A stretch of DNA of 64,000 nucleotides from Sitta carolinensis (lineage: Eukaryota; Chordata; Aves; Passeriformes; Sittidae), in NCBI GenBank assembly GCA_032173965.1, contig CM063298.1:10415501-10479500 (forward strand). Reading direction: 5' to 3'. The translations under genes and the position numbers were made by a program. Shown one piece after another: positions 36,111 to 47,190 of the stretch; the stretch's first letter is position 1; each line of letters begins with the position of its first letter. A model generated the notes under the pieces. It was not told the DNA's origin. It made no database searches and saw only the letters and a program-made list of their open reading frames with translations.

Positions 36111-38401
36111 GTCTGCCCTTTCCTTTCCCAGTTCCCCGTCCTGCTGGCATCCTCGGGCACAGCCCAATCCCTGCCGCCAGCCCCTGCCCTCTGCCCTTTC
36201 TCGAAGGGCTTGGCAGCAGCAGAGACCTCTCTAAGTTTTTGGCGGTCCCTTTGCTGTGTCTGACCCCATTCCCACCGTTCCCTGGAGCCCCAGATTATCC
36301 TCCAGCTGCCATCTACATCTCCAGCTGCCATCTACACGTTTCTCCAGATCTCCAGATCTAGAAGTCTATAGAAAATCTACAGATTTTCTCCGTGGATTTT
36401 TTTTTATCGGGGACTCAGGACAGACAAGAGCAGAGAAGGTGCATGAGCATGACTTCCCCTGTTTGTTTTCCATGCTGCAGAGTGCTGTGCAGAGCATGCA
36501 GAGCTCTCACCAAAACCTCTCAGCTTTTCGTGTCTCCACCTCTGCATTCCTGCACATCAGGAGCAGCAGCAGCCTGGGATGTGAATGAAATGCCCTGGTG
36601 TCCTCCCAGGATGCCTGCATCTGCACAGTCCCTCTGGACTCTCCCAGTGGGAGCAGCCAGAAATTCATCTAAAATCCCAAAAGACCAATGGGACTGTGAA
36701 AAAGATGAGAGTCATCAAAGCTTGTGGAAATGTCTATGTCGTGCTGAGACCGTGCTGCCAAGGAAGGGGAAGGGAAACAGAGGGGCTGCCTGAAGGAATT
36801 GAACTAAAGGGGCTGTTTGACCCCAAAAAACACTGAGTAGCATATGCAAGAAGCAGGAAGGTTTCTCATTTCTCTGGATTTCCAGCCGCTGTGAGCTCAC
36901 TTTGCCATAAATAAATAAAATTAAATTTGTCTTGTTCCATTACAGGCATTTTCAATAGCAATTTTCAGTTCCTTTTCCCATCTTTCCCTTTTGCCAGCAG
37001 AACCCCTGAGGTGAGGACACAGAGGTCAGGGAAATTGTGACAGTTAGAAAAAAAGGGTTTTTTTTGTGGTTTTGTTTGTTTGTTTTAATATTAATCTCTA
37101 AATCAGTGTAAAAATCCAAGACAAATAGATATTGGAACATGATTTCCTTCAAGCCTGAAGATGACTTCCCCCATCAGCATTCACAAGCCTTTGTGTTTAT
37201 CAAACTTTGTACAATTAAACTTCACTGAAAGGAAAGCACTGCTGAGAACTGGGATGAGACTCAACAGGCAAGAAAGACAGGATATCCCATCCCATAGCAA
37301 TTAACAGCAATTAATACACTTTACAAGATGAAATTAATAGACCCACACATGTGAATGAGCCCTCCTTACCCAGCTTTTACAATTTCTAGAGATGTGAATA
37401 TGATGGGAGAGCACAAACCCAGCCTACAACACAGCACTGGCAGGACTGTGGGAGCAAAGCAGCATCTGGTGAAAGCTGTGATGAACCAAGACTTTATCCT
37501 GGCTGGAAGTTTGCTGCAGACTGTTTCATCTCAGGGAAATCTCCTGAGAGCTGACTGGCAGGAGAGCTTCTGCAGGCTCCTCTGATCCTGCTTCTGGTGC
37601 CCAGAGCTCTGCAGTGCTGCCTGGCCACTGATGTGCTTTGGGGGGCCTAGAGAATTGATTCAGCTTGGTTTTAAGTACCAGTTCTTGATGGAAGACCTTG
37701 ATGGAAAGCCAATAAAAACTGTGGCTGTTAAGGACTGTCAAATATTCTTCTGCTACAGGTGCCTCACGGGCAGTCACAGATACACTGATTACTGCCACAA
37801 AATTTAGCAAAGTTTTTGGAAAGGGACTGATTTTTTTCTTGTTGTTCAGTTTTCAGTGTTTGGGGTGAGGCACTTGGCCCCCTAATTCTGGTTCGTATCT
37901 CATCCAAAAGCATGAATAGCCAGGACGTGCAATTACGTTTTCACATAAAAATATTGTTGTCGAGTTAAAATACAGGGTCTGTTACTACCTCAAAAACATA
38001 AAGGAAAGACAGCCTATTGTAAACAGACAAGCAGAGGATGATTTATAATGAGCATGTATCAACCCAAAACTTCCTGTCAGCTCTGCCGTGTCTCCCTGCA
38101 GAGCTGTGGCAGATTTACCACCGTGGGCTCTGCCCCGCAGCCGCCCCGTGTGCTCTGACCTGCCCAGCCCACGGGCACTGCGGGGACAGCCTGCAGCGCC
38201 TAATCTTCCAGAATGCACACTTTTTCCAGCTTGAATTCCTGACACCGAGCACACTCCTGGGACAGCGTCCAAGCTCAGGCAGAGTGAAATCCTAAACTGT
38301 CCATGAGACAGCATTCGCGGAGCAACAGACTGACAGAAACCCCGGCGAGGAGTTTCCAAAGCAAACATCGTGTGTGCAGTGATAGCATCTGAGAGGGAGG
38401 G
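36111..38401. other. Unique non-coding sequence
   Basis: Begins GC-rich and contains a 19-bp direct duplication, TCCAGCTGCCATCTACA, at 36301 and 36320. AT-rich at 36880-37350. 38090-38360 has several CpGs again. No gene or transposon is recognised. Confidence 0.5.
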
Positions 38402-38424
38402 TTTTTTGTTTTTTTTTTTTTTTT
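38402..38424. repeat. T-rich homopolymer tract
   Basis: TTTTTTG followed by 16 consecutive T, then CCTGGAG. There is no polyadenylation hexamer on the minus-strand side, so there is no clear evidence of a retroposed tail. Confidence 0.85.
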
Positions 38425-38994
38425 CCTGGAGTCAACCTTTCTTGTTTTCCTTATGGCAAATACTAATGAACTCAATGGTAAAATATGGCATTTCCCAAAC
38501 AGCAATCTCCTCCCCGAGATGCACCATCTCCGGTACGGGCCTGTCATCAAGCCTTCGCCTTTAATCACTCAACACATGTTTTCAATCCACATGTTCATAT
38601 GGTAATAACTTCACTCTATTAGTTTTCATTTGTCAGACCAAAATGCCCTTTAGGTTGGAGCATGCTGTAGGACACTGTCCAGGCAGGTTATTCTTAGCAA
38701 CAGATGAATTTACAAAGAAAAGGCAGGTCTGCACTTCAGCATTTGCTTTTATTGCCTGTGCTGCTCCCGTCACACCTGAACCCCAGCCTCTCCTCCAGCC
38801 CCTTCCACCCAGCAGCCACCATCAGCTGCCCACTTTGCTCTGTGCTTTACATCAGTTACTAAAGAATGACAATGAGACCATCAAACCCAGCTTGTTTGGG
38901 CCTGGAAATTCCCTTCCTGCCTCTTTCCACTACACCCGTGGCAAAAAGAATCATGTCTCAGCAAGATCCTGACAAATCCAACAGAACTGGACAG
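38425..38994. other. Unique non-coding sequence
   Basis: Mixed sequence with no recognised feature. Confidence 0.5.
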
Positions 38995-39198
38995 GTGTGA
39001 TTCTTCCCTGTGAGGTGGGGAAGCCCTGGCACAGAGCAGCTGTGGCTGCTCCATCCCTGGCAGTGTCCCAGGCCAGGTTGGACAGGGCTTGGAGCAGCCT
39101 GGGATGGTAGAAGGTGTCCCTGTGCATGGCAGGGTTGTAAAACGAGATGAGCTTCAAGGTCCCTTCCAACCCAACCCAGTGTGTGATCCTGATCCTTT
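38995..39198 (+). mobile_element. CR1 LINE fragment, 3' end
   Basis: Sense-strand CR1 tail: GGGGAAGCCCTGGCACAGAG, GCTCCATCCCTGGCAGTGTC, CCAGGTTGGACAGGGCTTGG, AGCAGCCTGGGATGGTAGAA, GGTGTCCCTGTGCATGGCAG and CAAGGTCCCTTCCAACCC, ending in GTGTGATCCTGATCC, a degenerate terminal microsatellite. About 200 bp is retained. Confidence 0.93.
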
Positions 39199-40924
39199 GG
39201 AGGGTGCAGTGTCCATGTCACTGCTGTCTGCTCAATAACCCCTTTGGCCATGCTTTGGCCCAAAAGGCAAGGCAGCAGGAAAAAATAATTCTCTGTGAAT
39301 AAAGCATCAGGAGCCTGGAGCTGAGCTCCCCTCAGCCACCTCACACTCCACAGCACAGCAGCTCTGACACCCCAGCTCGAGCCTGTCTGCTCCTGCTACT
39401 GCAAAGTGGGGCAACTGCATCCAGTGGAGCTGTTTGCTTCCTGCACAGGAGAGAAAGCAGTTTTGGGAGGCAATTGGAAGGCAGAGATTGCTCTGTCAAG
39501 GAACTCTCAGAAAGCAGCTGCCATGAGAACCATATCAACACTGAATCTCTCCTGCCTGCTTTCCTTTGGGACATTGTATTTCCAAGACTTAACTCTGTGC
39601 TCAGGTTCATGCTCTGGGCTCTGCACTCTCTCCATCAGATCTTCCATAAAAATTAATTCATGGCCTCTCCTGAGCAGGAGGTGTTCTCAAAGATGACACC
39701 CTCCCCACCCAAGGAAATCGTTTGAGGCTGCCCAATAAATTACTGGTGAGATGGTTGTTTCATAATGGTCCCTAATTGCCCTGTGATGATCACAGATATC
39801 ACCCATATCTTCCAAAAGGCTATTTCAGCCTATATATGGTCAGGAGATCATTGGGCCAGCATATTTGTTTTGTTGTGCTAGAATCAGATAGCTAGGGCCC
39901 ATCTCTGACTCCAGTGGGGTGGAGAGAGAATGCTGCAGAGGGTGATGCTTCTGGAATTCTGGAGCCTACAAACTTGAATATGAATTATTCAAGTTATTGT
40001 TCCTTCACAAAGAACAAATTCTGAGAAGAAGGAGGAGAGCAAGAAAACAGCAGCAGAAATATTAGGGGTAATAAAAAAGCCAAAGAGTCACTGCACCAGC
40101 CATCTCTGTTCAGTGTACACTTCCTCCCTTGGAAGATTTTGTTCACTGCTTGGAGTAAATACTTGAGGAATAGGATATAATTTTCAAACTACCTCTGCCA
40201 TGTTACTCTTGAATTTCTCTAAGACCTTTGTCAGAAGGCACTGTTGCAATGACTGCATTTCAAAGTGGCTTCCAGATATGAAACCACAACCTGTAAAATC
40301 GAGAGAATTGTAACAGGATTGGTTTACAAGCCTTACTGCTGATTTACATCACAATTACACACACATTAAAGAATGAAAGCCTATTTGTGCTGCTTGTGCT
40401 AAAAATTTGCCACAAGTCTCCACTGCTGAATGAAAACCTGAATCAGTCCATCGTGGAAACACATTATGTGCTGTCAGAATTAACATTTCTCTTTACCAAA
40501 GGGACTCAGTGCAGGCACTCAAACAAAAAAGTGCAAAAACTCAAACAAAAGTCTCTGCAGAGTAAATCCATTATTATACATATTGCTACAGCATTGCATC
40601 AAACCACAGATACAAACCTGTCTCTGCCCTGTAATGTTGACATTACAACAGAATAAAGGATTGTTTATTCCCTGTGTCTTAAGCAGAATTTTCTTTGAAG
40701 AACATTTAATCTTATTATATATATTCTTATATTCATATTATTTTATGAGATGCAATTACACTCAGCCTTAAAGCAATTCTATATTTTAATGAAATCTGAA
40801 ATGCAGCATTGCAGAAGAACATGATAACCCAGGGATCCCAAAGTTCCCACAAGCTGATTCACTGCATACTTGTACTTGTGAATTGCCTGGAGCTGCTTTT
40901 CAGTGTGCAGGGAGAAGCCATAGG
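39199..40924. other. Unique non-coding sequence, AT-rich towards the right
   Basis: No features are recognised. 40330-40800 is AT-rich with only chance open frames of fewer than 90 codons. Confidence 0.5.
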
Positions 40925-40942
40925 AAAAAAAAAAAAAAAAAA
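40925..40942. repeat. A18 homopolymer
   Basis: Eighteen consecutive A. No AATAAA lies within 40 bases upstream, so a retroposed plus-strand tail is not supported. Confidence 0.85.
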
Positions 40943-41733
40943 TCTTTAGACACCCTTGTCTATGGTTTAAAAGAGCCAGGGTTTATTATTTCAAAAGTCA
41001 CCAGTTCAGCTCATTTCCCAGGAAGATTTCTCAACTGGTTTTGGATAACAGCTGACTGCTGGCATCTCAGAGTTGAACTGAAATCTCTGGGACAACACTT
41101 GCTCCAGGGCTGTGATCTGCTGCATGGAATTGCTGTCAAAAGCCAAAATAGCAGTTTTTCATACTGCTCTGTCTTTTCTCCAGCCTAAGAATTTCCTGAC
41201 TGCTGGGACACTCCATCCCAAGCCTTTGTGACACACCCGTGTTCCAGAGAGGATCCCACTGCAGCCTCTGATGCCCTCCCTTTGGTCTCAGATGTAAACC
41301 CAATAAAAAGGACACTCTGCAGGTGCTACACCCCGGACTTTTCAGGATGTAGCAGATCCAACAGCATCTCCACACCAGGCTTGGTGAGAGAGGAACCCCT
41401 GCACGTGCTGTGCTCCCCACAGGATGTGATCCAGGCACCTCTTGTGATCTTCTCACCTGTGGATTTGGTGAGAGCAGGACAGGGATTTTCTCTTCAGAAA
41501 GAGATTTTCAGCCTCTTGGGTTGCTTCCTCAGATAAAGTAAGAGATTCTGGAAGAGTCCCTTCTCCTTTAGCTTTGGGAGGTTCCTTACCACCTCAGCCC
41601 TCACAGCAGCAGCAGACCAGCTGGGTAACAGCTTATGCCAAAAGCAGATGTTAGCCTGCAATGATGTATTATCCACAGAGCCTTCTGAACAGGTGCCTGA
41701 AGGGGGCTTGAGCAGAAACTACACCTTGGTTTC
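40943..41733. other. Unique non-coding sequence
   Basis: No recognisable feature. Chance open frames of about 100 codons occur on both strands at 41136-41536. Confidence 0.5.
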
Positions 41734-41764
41734 TTTTTTTTTTTTTTTTAATCTTTGCTTTATT
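41734..41764 (-). other. Polyadenylation hexamer plus A16 tract on the minus strand
   Basis: Sixteen T (41734-41749), then AATCTTTGC and TTTATT (41759-41764). Read on the minus strand this is AATAAA, nine bases, then A16. That spacing is typical of a mature mRNA 3' end copied into DNA, so it may be the tail of a processed pseudogene lying at higher coordinates. I do not recognise the adjacent sequence as any transcript, so the parent is unknown. Confidence 0.35.
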
Positions 41765-41986
41765 GAACACAAGGAGAGAAACCCGTCAGTAAGTGTCTAG
41801 GATTTGGAGCAACAGGGACATTGAAATAACCTCATTTATCAGGAAAAGAAGCAGGGTCAGAAGCAGAAAATTACATCTCGAGAATGTGGCAGGTTTTTTA
41901 ACTGGAAGCTCTGGGAATGCCAGCCTTAACTTCTCGATGTGATGGAAATTTGAATGTTTTGATGAGGAAAAACTGATTTGGACTAC
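41765..41986. other. Unknown sequence between two T tracts
   Basis: About 220 bp of mixed sequence. If the neighbouring A16 tail is a retroposed end, this would be its 3' untranslated region on the minus strand. No coding homology is visible. Confidence 0.3.
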
Positions 41987-42015
41987 TTTTTTTTTTTCTT
42001 TTTTTTTTTTTTTTT
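41987..42015. repeat. T-rich homopolymer tract
   Basis: Twenty-nine bases, all T except one C, followed by CCTGGAGCAAACTGG. It is the longest homopolymer-like tract in the window. Confidence 0.9.
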
Positions 42016-45000
42016 CCTGGAGCAAACTGGAGGCACTGAGTGTCCTGACACTGCTCATTTTGTCCTCAGTTCTTCAGCACCCTCCTTCACATGGACCAAT
42101 ACAGACAATGGGCTTTGGAGAGCTCAGAAGCTCCAGGAAATTCCAAGAAAACCTGGGCAGATGGCTCTGAGAGGGAGAAATTCCATTTCATTGCTCCAGG
42201 TGAAGACAAAATTCTCCATTCCCCTGCAATGTGTGCCCTGCAGTCACACACCAGCAACCTGTCCTCAGCAATTCCTATCCTCTGAGATGCAGAAAACACC
42301 ACATCTGTGATTTGCACAGAGTTGGAGACAGGCAGTGAAACCAGAGCCTCCCTGGTTTCAAAACCAGGGTTTCAAAACCAAGTTTTTCCTGTAGCAAATC
42401 TTGCTCTGGCAGCAGCCCCAGGAGAGGAAGGAGAGGAGGAGATCCTGCCACTGTCACCAGTGGTTTCACAGAGCCAGCAGCATCCCCAGGTCATGTAGAA
42501 CCACGCACAAAACCAAGCCCCCAGCAGGAATGATTTAACTCCAGAAGATAAATCATATTTCTAGTTGCGTTTCTGTAAAGTGGCTTTTCCACTGGAAAAG
42601 CTCCTTTCCAGCAGCTCTTTTCATGTCCAGGCCTTGAGGGCCTGCTGGAGACTGTCTCCACAGTGCTTGCTGCTCCTGCCTATAAATAACATTTCAGATG
42701 CCCAGGCCACACAGTCACACTGCAGGAAAGGTCAGCAGGAATCGTCATCGCCCAGAGAAATCGCTCTCCAGCACTGCCCCACGGCTGAGGCTGCCCTGGA
42801 CTGCAGCCAAGGCTCTGGCCCTTATCACGGCTGCATCTCGCTGGGAATTTTCAGATGAAACACTTTATTGGAGAAATGCTGATTCATAGCCATCAAAATG
42901 TTTCATGGAAGCACAGCAGTTTTTCTGGATTTGCCCGGAACCCCAGACATTGTTTGGATGCACTGTGGCTGGGCGGCTGCCAGGGCATCCCATGGCTGCC
43001 TGCAGGACAGCTGTGCCCTCTGGGCTGCTCCACACACAGGAGCCTGAGCTCTGCCAAGGCCCTGCTCTGATGGAGCTCCTGGCAGTCCTCAACCCCCAGC
43101 ACGAGATGGGCTGGGGGGGTTTTGTGCTCCTGAGGAGTTACCAGGGGCAGTTGTGCCTGTGGGCTTCTCCTCCTTAGAAAGAAGGGCAACAAGTCTGGTG
43201 TCTTTACAGGAATATGGATAGATTTTTCTTTTTCTTTAAATGGCAATAATCCAAGTGTCCTGGAACAGGATGGGCAAATGACTTTCAGCTTTCCAGAGCT
43301 TTCCTGGAGTGCTCCCCCCTTCCTCCATGCCTCCTCTGTGCTCCCCCAAACCATGAGCTCACGACAGCTGAGAGTCACTGACACAACCCTCTGGCTCACT
43401 GCCCCACCTCGAGCTGAGCTGGGCACGGGCCATCCACCAGCAAAGGTTATCCAGAATGACTCCAGCTTCCCAAGATCCTGGTCCTTGGCAGCCCTTCCCC
43501 ATGTGCTGCAGGACCCCAGCTGACCTCTGCAGGGCTGCACTGCCATGAACAACAGAATCTACGCTGGGATTTTGCCCCAGCAGAGACCAGGTCTGGGAAG
43601 TCTTTCTATTGTGTGAAGACTTCAGGCTGCCCCCATTAAAGCCCCCATCTGGGGCTTTGCTGCATGGAAAAATGTGATCATCATCCTTTAGCCCACTCCC
43701 AGGGCTGCTGTTTGGTTTGTTCCGTGATTTTCAAGGACCTGAAGACCCAAATTTTATGTTTTCCTGGAAGGGAGTTTTGTGAACTTCAGCTGAGATGTCT
43801 GTGATGCAGAAAACCTCAGGTGTCCAAAATAGGACTGAAACCCCTCTGATGCCCTGTTCACTGTGCACAGCATCTTTGCAAACCCAGCATCCTCTGACCC
43901 TCAGGCCTTCATTGCCTCTCCCAGTGGCACCAAGCTCTGCACGGTCTCCTCTGGCACCAGAGGATAAATCCTTTCTTTCTATCACCCTATGACTGCTCTA
44001 GTGTCTGCTCCCAGCTCCTCAGGAATTCCCCCTGCCTGCTGCAGCATCTGTGTCCCACCTCTCTTCTCCCAGCCCCATGGTGTCTCCTTCTCTCCTCACA
44101 CTCCCCAGGGCTTCCCCTGCCCCAGGGCTGGGAGCCAGGAGGTGGCAAACAGCAGCCATGCCCCTGCAGCCCAGCCAGGGATGGCTCTGTGAAGCAGAAC
44201 ATCCAGCGTGCACACCATGAAGAAATCAGCTCTGGAAGGCTGAAATCCCCCTGGCACCTGGGGCTTCTCTGTGACTGTGGGCAGAAAGGGGGATGGTGCC
44301 AAGTCCAAGCAGTTTTGGGTGAAATGAGTAGAGAGTAACAAGAAATTAATAAAATATTCACTGTCTGCAGCCCTACTGTGGGACAGGACACTTTGCTGAG
44401 TCTCTGGCAAGGCTGACTGAGGCTTCCTCTCTGTTCTCTAAGAGAGGTACAAAGGGAATATTCCACTTTTCCACCAAGAAATCCCTCTCTCATGCCTGCT
44501 CTGAGTACAGGAAGGCCCTTCTCCCTGAAGAGTAGCATGAACCTTTGCACCTACATGCCACTTATCAGTCAAAAATGAGGAAGAGGAAACATGAAAAAAA
44601 TTCAGACTTTCAGGCCTCTTCTTCCCAATGCTATGCCAACAGCTGAGGATGAATGACCCCTGATCCCTCCCCTCTTTTCTGAAGAACCTGGGGGGAAGAA
44701 GCTCCACTACAAATGCAGCTGCATTTCTCTGGTGAGCCTTTAATTTCTGCTGCCTTTCCTGCAGAGCAGAGAGGGAGGATTTTATTCGGGAAATAAACCA
44801 GCACAGTCCCAGCAGCTCAGAGCAAGTGAAAGTCAAAATGTCTGGAGAAAGTGAAAGGTACAGAAAATGGGTTGTATTATGAGAAGCAAAGCAGGGCAGA
44901 CCTCCCAGGTCACTCTGACATCCAGGAAAAGTGAAGCTGGACAAAGTATTACCTGACCTGCAGCTTGGGTGGCTTTTTGTGGACAAAGGGAAAGGCAAAA

Positions 45001-45137
45001 ATCGTGCAGAACTGAGCTCTTCACAGGTAGTTTGGGGAACAAAATGAGGGAAGTGTCTAAACAGCATCTGTGATAAGGAGATGCAGGAGAGATTGCCAAG
45101 ACAGCATTCCTGAACTGATGGGAGAGGGAAGCTTTCT
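42016..45137. other. Unique non-coding sequence
   Basis: No gene is identified. The plus strand at 44440-45210 is purine-rich. Its pyrimidine-rich complement therefore lacks stop codons and gives a 258-codon minus-strand open frame with a Leu/Ser/Phe/Pro-rich translation, which I interpret as compositional. A minus-strand open frame of 219 codons at 42893-43552 likewise shows no family features. Confidence 0.5.
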
Positions 45138-45170
45138 AAAACAAAACAAAACAAAATAAAACAAAGAAAG
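45138..45170. repeat. (AAAAC)n simple repeat
   Basis: About five AAAAC units, one altered to AAAAT, followed by AAAGAAAG. Confidence 0.85.
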
Positions 45171-46387
45171 AAATTCAGACCTGACAACAAAACTTCCTCT
45201 GAGCCAGGTAACATTCATTTGCTTTGCACACGTTGCAAACGATGAACTGTGAAGGGCTGGAGAGGCAAAAAGAAGCAAACTTATGTTTTTGGGTTTTTTC
45301 TGAGACAGTTAAAGATTAAACTACAGATTTCTTCTATTTTTACAGAAACGAACCCAAAGTAATTAAAATGTTCTCAGTCAGCTGTGGTGGGTTATGCTCT
45401 ATATGGTTAACAAACTGACCTACAACCACAACTTGGGGAAATCTCCTTTCCTGTGTGGGCTCTGGCTTGGGGATGGGATGGGTGTGGGATTGCACCTGGT
45501 GCTGGCAGTGCAGTCTGTGCAGGTGTAAGCTTTCCACCTGACACTGGCTGTGCCAAGGGCCCCTGGCCTACAGCAGGGATGCTGTGGCCAGCAGGGCAGG
45601 GGGTCACTGTTCCCCTGTGCTGGGCACTGGGGGGGTCACCCCTCGAGTGCTGTGTCCAGACTCCTTATGGCTGACAAAAATGGTAAACAGAATATCTGCT
45701 TTTGAGAAAAGGGAAATTATGGAGCATCTACTTTAACTTCCATTTCCAGAAAAGTACTGGGACAACAGATCGAGCCAACTAACAAATACTGAAACAAATC
45801 AGGGAAAAGAAATAAACCCCAGCCATTATGCATGTGTCAAATCTAATCCTTCTGTGACACTTGTGGATAGGGAATAAGCTGTACATGTCATCTATCTTGT
45901 GTTTAACGAGGCTGTTGACACTGCCTGACATGACATTGTCTAAAGATTTTTGGGAAAGCGTTTTGTGTATTGCCCAAGGTGGTGTGAAACTCTCAGAAAA
46001 GCACACTCAGAGAGAAGCTGTCAGTGGGTCACTGTGCCCCTTTGTTTCTCTACAAAGTGGAATAGAAAATCATTTTATTTACTAGGAGGTGGAGTTGGAA
46101 GAGGACACATGCATGCAGCAGAGCAGTGTCAGAGCGAGATAATAGTTTTAAAAAGAAGTGATGATGTGAGGACAGTTAGAGAAAGAAACCCAGTGAGAAT
46201 TCAAGGGGGAATGCACATGCACAGTGTACAGAGCAGAATGTTCTGCAGCTGCTCCCTGACATCAGAGGGATCATGAGCCCGCTCAGGCCCTTTGGTGATG
46301 GTGGGAGAGGGGAGAAGGAGGAGCAGGGGCTGTGCAGAGCAGGCTGCAAACCACCTCCCTTCACCTGCCTGCTGAGTGCAGCACGGG
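45171..46387. other. Unique non-coding sequence
   Basis: Mixed sequence with no recognised feature before the pentamer array. Confidence 0.5.
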
Positions 46388-47190
46388 CTCTGCTCTCTTG
46401 GCTCTGTTTTCTGCTTCTGCTTCTGTTCTGTTTGCTGTTCTGTCGTTCTGCTGCTTGCTCTGCTCTGTTTGCTGCTGCTCTGTTCTGCTCTGCTCTGCTC
46501 TGCTTCTGTTCTGCTTCTGCTCGCTCTGCTCTGTTGCTCTGTCTCTGCTCTGCTCTGCTCTGTCGTCTGTCTGCTCTGCTGCTCGCTCTGTTCTGCTCTG
46601 CTCTGTTCTTCTGCTTGCTTGCTCTGTTCTGCTCTGTTCTGTTCTGTTCTGCTCTGTTCTGCTCTGCTCTGTTCTGTCTGTTCTGCTCTGTTCTGCTCTG
46701 CTCTGCTCTGTTCTGCTTCTGCTCTGTTCTGTTCTGCTCTGTTCTGCTCTGCTTGCTCTGTTCTGTTCTGCTCTGTCTGCTCTGCTCTCTGCTCTGCTCT
46801 GTTCTGCTCTGCTCTGTTCTGCTCTGCTCTGCTCTGTTCTGCTTCTGCTCTGTCTGCTCTGCTCTGCTTCTGTTCTGCTTGCTCTGTCTGTTCTGCTCTG
46901 TCTGCTCTGCTCTGTCTGTCTGTGCTCTGCTCTGTCTGCTCTGCTTCTGCTCTGTTCTGCTCTGCTCTGCTCTGTTCTGCTCTGCTTCTGTTCTGTTCTG
47001 CTCTGTTCTGCTCTGCTCTGCTCTGTCTGCTCTGTTCTGCTCTTCTGCTCTGCTTTTGTTCTGCTCTGCTCTGTTCTGTTCTGCTCTGTTCTGCTCTGTT
47101 TCTGCTCTGTTCTGCTCTGCTCTGCTCTGCTCTGTTCTGCTCTGCTCTGTTCTGCTCTGCTCTGCTCTGTTCTGCTCTGCTCTGCTCTGC
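46388..47190. repeat. CTCTG/TTCTG pentamer satellite
   Basis: About 800 bp of TCTGC and TCTGT pentamers, mostly alternating in small groups, with single-base slips that create CTTCTG and TGTCTG junctions. The plus strand is pyrimidine-rich and the minus strand is AGAGC/AGAAC purine-rich. Neither strand of the pentamer contains a stop, and 5 is not a multiple of 3, so several frames on both strands are open for 280 to 350 codons (for example plus 46273-47271 and minus 46176-47228). They encode Cys-Ser-Ala-Leu-type or Glu-Gln-Ser-Arg-type repeats. These are artefacts of the array rather than genes. Confidence 0.96.

Noticed and set aside
34865..36263. Open frames of 200-430 codons with Ser/Leu/Pro/Ala or Gly/Gln/Arg repeats
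   Set aside because: They are driven by the two GC-rich minisatellites. No unique domain flanks them, and frames on both strands are equally open.
40925..40942. A18 tract as a possible retrogene tail
   Set aside because: No AATAAA or ATTAAA lies at the expected distance upstream and no transcript-like sequence precedes it.
44438..45214. 258-codon minus-strand open frame with a hydrophobic N-terminus
   Set aside because: The minus strand is pyrimidine-rich here, which by itself suppresses stop codons. The Leu/Ser/Phe/Pro-rich translation reflects composition and matches no family I know.
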